A stretch of DNA of 11,564 bases from Acetobacteraceae bacterium (GTDB lineage Bacteria; Pseudomonadota; Alphaproteobacteria; Acetobacterales; Acetobacteraceae), in assembly GCA_947476855.1 (NCBI GenBank), contig CANJSR010000124.1, positions 1-11,564 of the forward strand, in the 5' to 3' direction. Position 1 is the first letter of the stretch; the number at the start of each line of letters is the position of its first letter. Below, in pieces: positions 5,760-11,564 of this stretch. The notes beneath the pieces are model-generated. The model saw only the letters and a list, made by a program, of their open reading frames with translations, was not told the DNA's origin and made no database searches. A program made the translations under genes and the position numbers.

Positions 5760-7823
5760 ATGGTCACTCCGCACTTCATCCTGCATATCGGCGCGCACAA
5801 GACAGGCACAACCTATCTGCAACGCGTCTTCGCCGCCCTTGCCCCGGCGCTGCGGCAACAGGGCGTGTTGTATCCCGATATCTGGCGTCCCTCGGCCAAT
5901 CAACCCGGGCATCACCGTTTGCCGGTCCGCCTCCGGACCGCTTCCCATGCCGAACTGGCCCGCGATGTCGCCGAGATCACCGATGCCGGCTGCCCGGTCG
6001 TCCTGCTGTCGGCCGAGGACCTGGGCCGCCTGCCCCCCGACCGGATCGCCGTCCTCCGTTCCGCCCTCGGCGGCGCCCCCCTCACCATCATCCTCCATGC
6101 TCGGCGTTGGTCCGATGCCCTGCCGTCGATGTGGCAGGAAATCATCCGCCATGGGCAGGATACCGAGCTGCCTGCCTATCTGGCACCGCTGCTCGCCAAC
6201 CCCGCCGGCGCGCTGACGACCAACTGGGGCCATGCGCTCCGGGCCTGGTCGGGAGTGTTCGGGCGACAGAACATCCGTCTGGTCTCCTTCAACCATGTCA
6301 TCGACGCCGGCCTCGATCCAGCGGAGCATTTTCTGCGGACATTCCTGCCGGACCGCATGCCCGATCTGTCCGCCGCCACCGCCCTGTTCGGGCAGCCGGC
6401 GCATCCCTCGATGCCGGTCTGGCGGATTGAAATCATCCGCGGCCTCAATGCCCTGCACGCCGAACAGGGGGGGGCGCGCGGTACTGCGCCGAGGCTCTGG
6501 TTCCTGCGCGCGTTGCCGACCCTGGACCAGGACAGGCTGCGGCAAACGATCGAGCCGCGGCTGGCCGAACTGACCCTGGCCGACAGCGATCCCGGGCTGG
6601 CCTCCCTGCACGACGCGCTGCTGAACACCTGGGAAGACCGGATGGTGCCCCCTGTCCAGCCCGGCCGGCTGTTCACGCCGGGGACCCGCGCGCTGCCCTA
6701 CCTCCCGAACGGGGCTGTGGCCGAACCGGCGGTGCGATCGGTGCTGAGCGATCTCTACGACGCGTTCCGGGGCGCCGCGGCCAATCCGCGCCCGATCACA
6801 CCCCGACCTTCCGGAATGCCGACCCCCCTTTGGCACCCGGAAAGCCTCGCTGGCCGCATGCCCTTCCTGCGGCGGCGGGGTGAACTGACGCGCGCCACCC
6901 GCGCCTTCCTCGAAGCCCGCGGCTACCTCGAAGTCGAAACCCCCTACGCCGTGCCCGCGCCGGGGGAGGAGGTGCATCTGCGCCCGTTCGCCACCAGCCG
7001 CACCCATCCCGACGGCACGACCGAACCGCTCTGGCTGCACACCAGCCCCGAATTCGCCATGAAGAAGCTGCTCGTCGGCGGCGCCGGCCCGATCTTCCAG
7101 TTCGCCCGCGTCTGGCGGAACGAGGAAGGCAGCGCCCTGCACGCGCCCGAGTTCACCATGCTGGAATGGTACCGCCCCCACGCCGACATGGACGCCCTGA
7201 TCGCGGAAACGACCGACCTGCTGCGCGCCGTCCTGCCGCCGGTCGTGAGTTGCCGCGGCGTCACCACCGACCTCTCCCGGATCGAACGGCTGACGGTGGC
7301 CGAGGCCTTCACCCGCCATGCTGGCGCCGATGTCCTCGGCACCGCCGGCGACGCGGCGGCCCTCGCGGCCTCGGCCGGGGTCGGCCTCCGCGAGAACGAG
7401 ACGTGGGAGGATCTGTTCTTCCGCCTCCTGCTCGACCGCGTCGAACCCGCGATCGGCCGCACCCATCCGACCTTCCTGACCCATTGGCCCGCCGACCAGG
7501 CCGCCCTGGCGCGCCGCGATCCCGACGATCCCCGCGTCGCGCTGCGGTTCGAGTTGTTCGTCTGCGGCATCGAACTCGCCAACGCCTTCGTGGAACTGAC
7601 CGACGCCGCCGAACAGCGTGTCCGGTTCGAGCAGGATCGCGCCCGCCGCCACGCCTTGTATGGCCCCGACTGGCCGATGGATGAGGCGTTCCTGGCGGCC
7701 CTCGCCCATGGCATGCCCCCGTCGTCGGGAATCGCGCTGGGTTTCGACCGGTTGGCGATGCTGGCCACCGGCGCCGACCGGATCGGTCAGGTTCTGTGGC
7801 TTCCGCCCCCCGACCTGGCGTAG
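5760..7823 (+). CDS. epmA: Sulfotransferase-like domain fused to EpmA (EF-P lysine ligase)
   Basis: One open frame of 687 codons joins two unrelated domains. Residues 1 to about 340 resemble bacterial PAPS-dependent sulfotransferases: the 5'-phosphosulfate loop HIGAHKTGTTYLQ at 9-21, SAEDLGRL at 84-91, and a 3'-phosphate-binding region HARRWSDALPSMW at 113-125 with S118 and S123. Residues 353-687 form a full-length EpmA/GenX/PoxA, the class II LysRS paralogue lacking an anticodon-binding domain that transfers (R)-beta-lysine to EF-P. It shows motif 2 (FQFARVWRNEE at 446-456, then APEFTMLEWYRPH), GIELANAFVELTD at 603-615, and motif 3 (GIALGFDRLAMLATG at 657-671). No stop lies between the domains. 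M353 (ATG at 6816) could start a separate EpmA but lacks a Shine-Dalgarno. The ATG at 5760 is the first good start after epmB. EpmA identity is sure; sulfotransferase activity is inferred, and a sequencing frameshift joining two genes cannot be excluded. Confidence 0.85.
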   Translation: MVTPHFILHIGAHKTGTTYLQRVFAALAPALRQQGVLYPDIWRPSANQPGHHRLPVRLRTASHAELARDVAEITDAGCPVVLLSAEDLGRLPPDRIAVLRSALGGAPLTIILHARRWSDALPSMWQEIIRHGQDTELPAYLAPLLANPAGALTTNWGHALRAWSGVFGRQNIRLVSFNHVIDAGLDPAEHFLRTFLPDRMPDLSAATALFGQPAHPSMPVWRIEIIRGLNALHAEQGGARGTAPRLWFLRALPTLDQDRLRQTIEPRLAELTLADSDPGLASLHDALLNTWEDRMVPPVQPGRLFTPGTRALPYLPNGAVAEPAVRSVLSDLYDAFRGAAANPRPITPRPSGMPTPLWHPESLAGRMPFLRRRGELTRATRAFLEARGYLEVETPYAVPAPGEEVHLRPFATSRTHPDGTTEPLWLHTSPEFAMKKLLVGGAGPIFQFARVWRNEEGSALHAPEFTMLEWYRPHADMDALIAETTDLLRAVLPPVVSCRGVTTDLSRIERLTVAEAFTRHAGADVLGTAGDAAALAASAGVGLRENETWEDLFFRLLLDRVEPAIGRTHPTFLTHWPADQAALARRDPDDPRVALRFELFVCGIELANAFVELTDAAEQRVRFEQDRARRHALYGPDWPMDEAFLAALAHGMPPSSGIALGFDRLAMLATGADRIGQVLWLPPPDLA

Positions 7824-7857
7824 TCTTGCCGCACGACAGCCCAAGGATGCCCGACGG

Positions 7858-8214
7858 ATGCGCCGCCTTCTCCTTCTCCCCCTGCTCGCCCTGGCGCTTC
7901 CGATGCTCGCCGCCTGCACCCCGTTCGGCCAGGCGCGGGAGGCGTATCTGGGGCAGTTCGTCGGCCAGCCAGAGCTCGCTCTGATCAACGGCCTCGGCGT
8001 GCCCGATCGCGTCTACGAAACGGACGGGCTGAAATTCCTCGCCTTCGTCGAGAACCGCGTGGACATGCCGCCGCCGGTGTCATTCTACAGCCCGCCCTAC
8101 TGGGGCATCAGCTCCGGCTTCCCGATGCAGGTTGTGCAATGGCAGTGTGAGACGACGGTCGTGATCCGGAATGGCATCGTTCTCAACTTCTCGTTCCGCG
8201 GCAACGGCTGCTGA
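7858..8214 (+). CDS. Small BamE/SmpA-like lipoprotein, function unknown
   Basis: This 118-residue protein has a lipoprotein signal peptide (RR at 2-3, Leu-rich core, lipobox L17-A18-A19-C20), so it should be lipid-anchored in the envelope. The mature part starts with FVGQPELALINGLGVPDRVY, followed by DGLKFLAF. That is the 'G-x-P-E-x-x-L...LGxPxxxYExDGxKxL' pattern common to small alphaproteobacterial lipoproteins with a SmpA/OmlA (BamE)-like fold. A proline- and tyrosine-rich loop (PPPVSFYSPPYWG) is followed by C97ETTVVIRNG...NGC118, two cysteines that could form a disulfide in the periplasm. The exact function is unknown, and equating it with BamE itself would overreach. AAGGA lies 10 bases before the ATG. 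The gene begins 34 bp after the epmA stop on the same strand and is probably co-transcribed. Confidence 0.75.
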   Translation: MRRLLLLPLLALALPMLAACTPFGQAREAYLGQFVGQPELALINGLGVPDRVYETDGLKFLAFVENRVDMPPPVSFYSPPYWGISSGFPMQVVQWQCETTVVIRNGIVLNFSFRGNGC

Positions 8215-8239
8215 CAATTATCGCGTTCATCGTCCGCCC

Positions 8240-8253
8240 TTGATCCATGTCAA
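8240..8253. promoter_or_regulatory. FNR/FixK-type binding site upstream of the OmpW gene
   Basis: TTGAT-CCAT-GTCAA matches the Crp/FNR-family consensus TTGAT-N4-ATCAA at 9 of 10 defined positions and extends to a CCTTGA...TCAAGG palindrome (8238-8255). Its centre lies about 96 bp before the ompW ATG. In Escherichia coli ompW responds to oxygen limitation through FNR, so control by an FnrL/FixK-like activator here is reasonable. Candidate -10 sequences downstream (for example AACAAT at 8293-8298) are weak. The leader also contains short hairpins CGAAC/GTTCG (8291-8306) and GCGTC/GACGC (8319-8331), the second right before the ribosome-binding site. Confidence 0.6.
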
Positions 8254-8342
8254 GGTCGCCGTCCCGGATCCAACGCAGGATCGTCCCGGTCGAACAATCA
8301 AGTTCGGTTGTTGGGGATGCGTCGCGGACGCGAGGAACGACG

Positions 8343-9002
8343 ATGAAACAGATTTTGCTTGCAACCACCCTGCTGGCCGCGATGACGGCGGCGCTTCCCG
8401 CCACGGCCCAGACCGCGTCCGGCGACGCGCCGGTCGGCAAGGCGGCGGGGACGTTCATGATCCGTGGCCGCATCCTCGGGATCATTCCGCTCGATTCCAC
8501 GAGTTCGATCTCCGTCATCGGCGGGAAGGTCCACACCACCGCGTCGGCCACGCCGGAGGTCGACTTCTCCTATTTCCTGACCGACAACATCGCCCTGGAA
8601 CTGATCGCTGCCACGTCGAAGCATGACCTCTATGCGATGAACTCGGCGCTGGGCAGCAAGGCGAAGGTCGGCAGCACCTGGGTCCTGCCCCCGACCCTGC
8701 TGCTGCAGTACCACTTCCAGCCGAAGGAGCGGTTCAGCCCCTATGTCGGCGTCGGCCTGAACCTGTCGTTCTTCTACGGCACGTCCGCGGCGACCGGCAT
8801 CAACAACGTCTCGATGTCGAGCGGCGTGGGTGCCGCGATCCAGGCTGGATTCGACTACAACTTCTCGGGCAACTGGTTCGCCAACTTCGACGTGAAGCAG
8901 ATCTTCGTGAACACCACGGCCAGCGTGAACGGCGGCACGATCCAGGCGAAGACCTCCCTGAACCCGACCGTCGTCGGCGCGGGTATCGGCTACCGCTTCT
9001 GA
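8343..9002 (+). CDS. ompW: OmpW-family outer membrane protein
   Basis: This 219-residue outer-membrane beta-barrel protein has a Sec signal peptide (K2, hydrophobic 4-18, ALPATAQ with likely cleavage near residue 22 or 23). The mature chain shows the alternating beta-strand pattern and the OmpW family blocks: TPEVDFSYFLTDNIALELIA (70-89), WVLPPTLLLQYHF (113-125), SPYVGVGLNLSFFY (132-145), GVGAAIQAGFDYNF (161-174), and a terminal strand ending in GYRF with the C-terminal Phe recognised by the Bam machinery. OmpW forms an eight-stranded barrel with a hydrophobic channel thought to pass small hydrophobic molecules. The ATG at 8343 is chosen because GAGGAA lies 5 bases upstream and the signal peptide begins there; the longer frame from 8247 would put an arginine-rich stretch before it and would overlap the FNR-like box. 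Likely its own transcription unit. Confidence 0.9.
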   Translation: MKQILLATTLLAAMTAALPATAQTASGDAPVGKAAGTFMIRGRILGIIPLDSTSSISVIGGKVHTTASATPEVDFSYFLTDNIALELIAATSKHDLYAMNSALGSKAKVGSTWVLPPTLLLQYHFQPKERFSPYVGVGLNLSFFYGTSAATGINNVSMSSGVGAAIQAGFDYNFSGNWFANFDVKQIFVNTTASVNGGTIQAKTSLNPTVVGAGIGYRF

Positions 9003-9052
9003 TCCGTCCGCCTGGATGCCGCCGCCGACCCGGGATACACTCGGGGAAAATC

Positions 9053-9058
9053 AGGAGG
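9053..9058 (+). promoter_or_regulatory. Ribosome-binding site that fixes the leuB start
   Basis: A full AGGAGG lies 8 bases before the ATG at 9067. It selects this codon rather than the upstream in-frame ATG at 9016, whose extra 17 residues are not typical of the family. It is the strongest Shine-Dalgarno in the window. Confidence 0.8.
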
Positions 9059-9066
9059 CGGCATCC

Positions 9067-10182
9067 ATGAGCGGAAACATGCGGCGGGTCGCGGTCATGC
9101 CCGGCACCGGGATTGGTCCGGAAGTCACGGCCCAGGCCCTGCGGGTGGTGGAATGGTTCGCGACGAAGCGAGCCTTGCCTCTCGACATCCAGCACCCGCC
9201 CTCGGGCCCCGATGCCTGGCGCACGCTGGGCACGCCGATGCCCGACAAGACGCTGGAAACGCTGCGCAACGCCGACGCGATCCTGTTCGGCGCGGCCGGC
9301 GGTCCGGAAATCGACGCCATGCCGAAGGAAGCCCAGGCCGCCGGTGGCCTGCGCCGGCTGCGGCGCGAATTCGACATGTTCGCCAACCTGCGCCCCGTCC
9401 TCGCCCACCCGGCGCTGCTCGATGCCTCCACTCTCAAGCGGGAGGTGATCGAGGGCGTCGACATGATCATCCTGCGCGAACTCGCCGGCGGCATCTATTT
9501 CGGTGAGCCCCGCGGGATCGAAACCCTGCCCGACGGCCGTCGCCGCGGCTTCAATACCCAGGTTTATACCTCGGACGAGGTCGAGCGGATCGCCCGCGTC
9601 GGCTTTGAACTGGCCCGTGCCCGGCGTGGCAAGCTGACCAATGTCGACAAAGCCAACGTGATGGAAAGCAGCGTCATGTGGCGCGACGAGGTGGAGCGCC
9701 TCCACAAGGCCGAAGTCCCCGACGTGACGCTGAACCATCTGTATGTCGACAATGCCGCCATGCAGCTCGTGCGGGAACCACGGCAGTTCGACGTCATCGT
9801 CACCGACAACATCTTCGGCGATATCCTCTCCGACTGCGCCGCCATGATCACCGGTTCGCTGGGGATGCTCCCGTCCGCGTCATTGAGCGCGCGTGACAAG
9901 GATGGCCGCCGGCGCGCCTTGTTCGAGCCTGTGCATGGCAGCGCGCCCGACATCGCCGGGCAGGGGATCGCCAATCCGGTCGGCGCGATTCTGAGCGTGG
10001 CACTCGCTTTGCGCCATGCGATCGGGACCGAGGCCGACGCCGCCCTGCTAGAACAGGCCGTGGGCGCCGCGCTGACACGCGTCCGGACGCGGGATCTGCG
10101 TCAATCCGGCTGCGAAATTGTCTCGACAACCGGGATGGGAACGGCCGTCCTGGCCGAACTGGACCGGTTGCAGGGCGGCTAG
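9067..10182 (+). CDS. leuB: 3-isopropylmalate dehydrogenase
   Basis: This 371-residue cytoplasmic NAD-dependent enzyme oxidatively decarboxylates 3-isopropylmalate to 2-oxoisocaproate in leucine synthesis. The substrate-binding residues of the Thermus enzyme map clearly: R99 (GLRRLR), R109 (MFANLRPV), R137 and Y144 (LRELAGGIYFGEPRG), K195 (NVDKANVME), D228 (YVDNAAM), and the metal ligands D252 and D256 (DNIFGDILSD). FEPVHGSAPDIAGQGIANP follows as in all family members. The LRELAGGIYFGEPRG block favours IPMDH over isocitrate, tartrate or homoisocitrate dehydrogenases. The N-terminal loop reads MPGTGIGPE, whereas the family usually has GDGIGPE. leuC and leuD are not adjacent, so this is either a stand-alone leuB or a second paralogue with altered specificity. 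The strong AGGAGG fixes the start. Confidence 0.85.
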   Translation: MSGNMRRVAVMPGTGIGPEVTAQALRVVEWFATKRALPLDIQHPPSGPDAWRTLGTPMPDKTLETLRNADAILFGAAGGPEIDAMPKEAQAAGGLRRLRREFDMFANLRPVLAHPALLDASTLKREVIEGVDMIILRELAGGIYFGEPRGIETLPDGRRRGFNTQVYTSDEVERIARVGFELARARRGKLTNVDKANVMESSVMWRDEVERLHKAEVPDVTLNHLYVDNAAMQLVREPRQFDVIVTDNIFGDILSDCAAMITGSLGMLPSASLSARDKDGRRRALFEPVHGSAPDIAGQGIANPVGAILSVALALRHAIGTEADAALLEQAVGAALTRVRTRDLRQSGCEIVSTTGMGTAVLAELDRLQGG

Positions 10183-10233
10183 GTTGTCCGGGTTGAATTT
10201 TCGCGATTGCCCGCGCCGACCCGGCGGGCGATC

Positions 10234-10668
10234 ATGGGACATCATCGTCAAGGGCTATCCATCGTGCGCTATCTTCCGCCGTTTGACTTTCTGAAATCCA
10301 AGGCGACCGTCGATACCGTGGCCGGCCAGACGATGGTCCATATGTCGCACGACGAACTCGTCGAAATGCTCCGCTCGATCATCATCAACATGGACATCGA
10401 TGAGGCCTGGTACCTCCGCCGCTACCCGGACGTGGCGGAGGCGGTGCGCGCCGGCACCTTCAAGTCGGCGAAGGAGCATTTCGTCAATAACGGCTATTTC
10501 GAGGGACGGATGCCCTTCCAGATCGAGGTCGACGAGAAATATTACCTCGCGCGCTACCCCGAACTGGTCGAATCGATCCAGAAGGAAGTGATCGCCGACG
10601 GCCAGCAGCACTTCGATGAGAATGGCTACCTGGAAGGCCGCCGGCCCTTCGAGATCAAGCCGGGCTGA
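10234..10668 (+). CDS. Small protein with two tandem YPDV-type repeats
   Basis: This 144-residue protein of unknown function carries two copies of a ~44-residue repeat. Unit 1 (about 56-98) contains WYLRRYPDVAEAV, then HFVNNGYFEGRMPF. Unit 2 (about 100-142) contains YYLARYPELVESI, then HFDENGYLEGRRPF. The Y-x-x-x-YPD(V)...H(F/Y)...G(Y)xEGRxPF pattern is known to me from repeats attached to glycosyltransferases and large secreted proteins in Rhodospirillales and related bacteria, where it occurs as a helical module. Here it stands nearly alone, preceded by ~50 residues containing SHDELVEMLRSIIINMDI. No signal peptide or membrane segment is visible. The start is uncertain: TTG 10207, ATG 10234 or GTG 10264 are all in frame, none with a strong Shine-Dalgarno; the repeats are unaffected. 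It converges with a mannose-nucleotide gene, which hints at a surface-polysaccharide role. Confidence 0.7.
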   Translation: MGHHRQGLSIVRYLPPFDFLKSKATVDTVAGQTMVHMSHDELVEMLRSIIINMDIDEAWYLRRYPDVAEAVRAGTFKSAKEHFVNNGYFEGRMPFQIEVDEKYYLARYPELVESIQKEVIADGQQHFDENGYLEGRRPFEIKPG

Positions 10669-10673
10669 CCACC

Positions 10674-10691
10674 GACCGCCTGGGGGCGGTC
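10674..10691. terminator. Hairpin between convergent genes
   Basis: GACCGCC (10674-10680) and GGCGGTC (10685-10691) form a perfect 7 bp GC-rich stem with a TGGG loop. It sits 5 bases after the stop of the repeat protein and overlaps the stop codon of the minus-strand gene. The placement suits a bidirectional terminator, but no T tract follows on either strand, so it may only stabilise 3' ends. Confidence 0.45.
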
Positions 10692-11564
10692 AGGTCCGCC
10701 CGTAGGTGTCTTCGTAACGAACGATATCGTCTTCCCCGAGGTATCCGCCCGCCTGCACCTCGATCAGGGTCAGCGGGATCTTGCCCGGGTTTTCCAGCCT
10801 GTGGACGCAGCCCAGCGGCAGGTAGACGCTCTCGTTCTCCCGCAGGATCATGGTTTCCTTGTCGCGGGTGACGCGCGCGGTGCCGTTGACCACCACCCAG
10901 TGTTCGGCGCGGTGGAAATGGCTCTGCAGCGATAGCTGGCGGCCTGGCTGGACCACGATCCGTTTTACCTGGAAGCGGTCGCCCTGGATCAGGCTTTCAT
11001 AGAAGCCCCAGGGGCGGTAGGTGCGGTTGTGCTCGGTCGCTTCGGGCCGGCCATCGGCGCGCAACCGGTCGACGATCTTCTTCACATCCTGCGCCCGGTC
11101 GCGCGGCATCGCCAGCACGGCATCCCCGGTCACCACCAGCGCCACGTCCTTGAGGCCGATCACCGCCGACAACCGCCCCTCACTGCGGACATAGCAGCCG
11201 GACGCGTCCTCCAGCACGGCGTCGCCGAGCACGACGTTGCCGCGGTCATCCTTGGCGCCGAGTTCCCACAACGCGCCCCAGCTTCCCACATCCGACCAGC
11301 CGATCGCGGCCGGCACCACCGCGGCCTCCCGTGTCCGCTCCGCCACCGCGTAGTCGAGGCTGATCGAGGGGCAGGCGGTGAAGGCGTCCACATCCAGGCG
11401 GATGAAGTCGAGATCGACCTGCCGCTTCGCCACCGCCTGGCGCACCGCCGGCAGGACGTCGGGGGCATGCAGGTCCATCTCCCGCAGCAGCGTCTGCGCG
11501 GTGAAGACGAACATGCCGGAGTTCCACAGATGCCGCCCGTCCGTGATCAGGCGGGCGGCGGTGG
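10690..11564 (-). CDS. Mannose-1-phosphate guanylyltransferase/mannose-6-phosphate isomerase, 3' part
   Basis: The gene enters from the right edge; 290 residues are visible. They begin inside the nucleotidyltransferase domain (DGRHLWNSGMFVF, then GWSDVGSWGAL), so the ATG at 11514 is an internal methionine. The GDP-mannose pyrophosphorylase half converts mannose-1-phosphate and GTP to GDP-mannose. The C-terminal cupin is a type II phosphomannose isomerase domain: YRPWGFYESL, QLSLQSHFHRAEHWVVVNGTA and VYLPLGCVHRLENPGK, with probable metal ligands Q213, H215, E220 and H254 in visible numbering. This two-domain layout matches AlgA/XanB/ManC enzymes that supply GDP-mannose for exopolysaccharide, lipopolysaccharide or capsule. 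The end VRYEDTYGR is typical. The N-terminal GxGTRLWP-type signature lies outside the window, so completeness and the precise gene symbol cannot be judged. Confidence 0.9.
   Translation of the reverse strand, partial: TAARLITDGRHLWNSGMFVFTAQTLLREMDLHAPDVLPAVRQAVAKRQVDLDFIRLDVDAFTACPSISLDYAVAERTREAAVVPAAIGWSDVGSWGALWELGAKDDRGNVVLGDAVLEDASGCYVRSEGRLSAVIGLKDVALVVTGDAVLAMPRDRAQDVKKIVDRLRADGRPEATEHNRTYRPWGFYESLIQGDRFQVKRIVVQPGRQLSLQSHFHRAEHWVVVNGTARVTRDKETMILRENESVYLPLGCVHRLENPGKIPLTLIEVQAGGYLGEDDIVRYEDTYGRT

Noticed and set aside
4605..7988. An uninterrupted 1127-codon minus-strand frame opposite the epmA fusion gene
   Set aside because: Only its C-terminal third (from the GTG at 5687) is a real gene, epmB. 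The rest is low-complexity Gly/Arg/Gln-rich translation of the antisense of epmA, as expected in GC-rich DNA.
8247..8342. Longer OmpW frame starting at 8247
   Set aside because: It would place an arginine-rich stretch before a good signal peptide and start inside the FNR-like box, while GAGGAA sits correctly before the ATG at 8343.
10209..10229. GCCCGC/GCGGGC hairpin after leuB as a terminator
   Set aside because: Six-base GC stem with no T tract; such pairings are frequent by chance at this GC content.

Overview
The window is GC-rich (strong G/C third positions, long spurious open frames on the opposite strands) and reads as chromosomal DNA of an alphaproteobacterium. The best guess is Rhodospirillales/Acetobacteraceae. 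The grounds are the YcjX/YcjF pair, the style of the small lipoprotein, the tandem YPDV-type repeat protein beside a mannose-nucleotide gene, and the palindromic intergenic repeats. This placement is an inference. No rRNA, tRNA, CRISPR array, phage gene or transposase gene was seen.

Layout, left to right. A 5' fragment of a D-2-hydroxyacid dehydrogenase gene (minus strand) diverges from a lipoprotein with two retropepsin-like aspartic protease domains. That gene runs tail to tail, with no gap, into a minus-strand hotdog thioesterase. A 363 bp divergent spacer holding a REPIN-like double palindrome then leads to a translationally coupled ycjX-ycjF (DUF463/DUF697) pair. Next comes a composite repeat element: 32-34 bp inverted arms enclosing two tandem 42 bp units. 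This element runs into, and supplies the last ~20 codons of, the minus-strand epmB gene (EF-P lysine 2,3-aminomutase).

The most unusual locus is the epmB/epmA pair. The two genes diverge from a 72 bp spacer. The epmA side is one uninterrupted 687-codon frame in which a sulfotransferase-like domain (PAPS-loop motif HIGAHKTGTTYLQ) is fused in frame to a complete EpmA-type class II aminoacyl-tRNA-synthetase paralogue. EpmB makes (R)-beta-lysine and EpmA attaches it to elongation factor P, so the two genes form one modification pathway. The efp gene is not in the window. A small BamE/SmpA-like lipoprotein gene follows epmA by 34 bp.

The right third carries an OmpW-type porin gene with a near-consensus FNR/FixK-type box upstream, a 3-isopropylmalate dehydrogenase gene (leuB) without leuC/leuD beside it, a short protein built of two ~44-residue YPDV-type repeats, and the 3' part of a convergent type II mannose-1-phosphate guanylyltransferase/mannose-6-phosphate isomerase gene, which is cut by the window edge. 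The last two suggest the edge of a polysaccharide or cell-surface locus.
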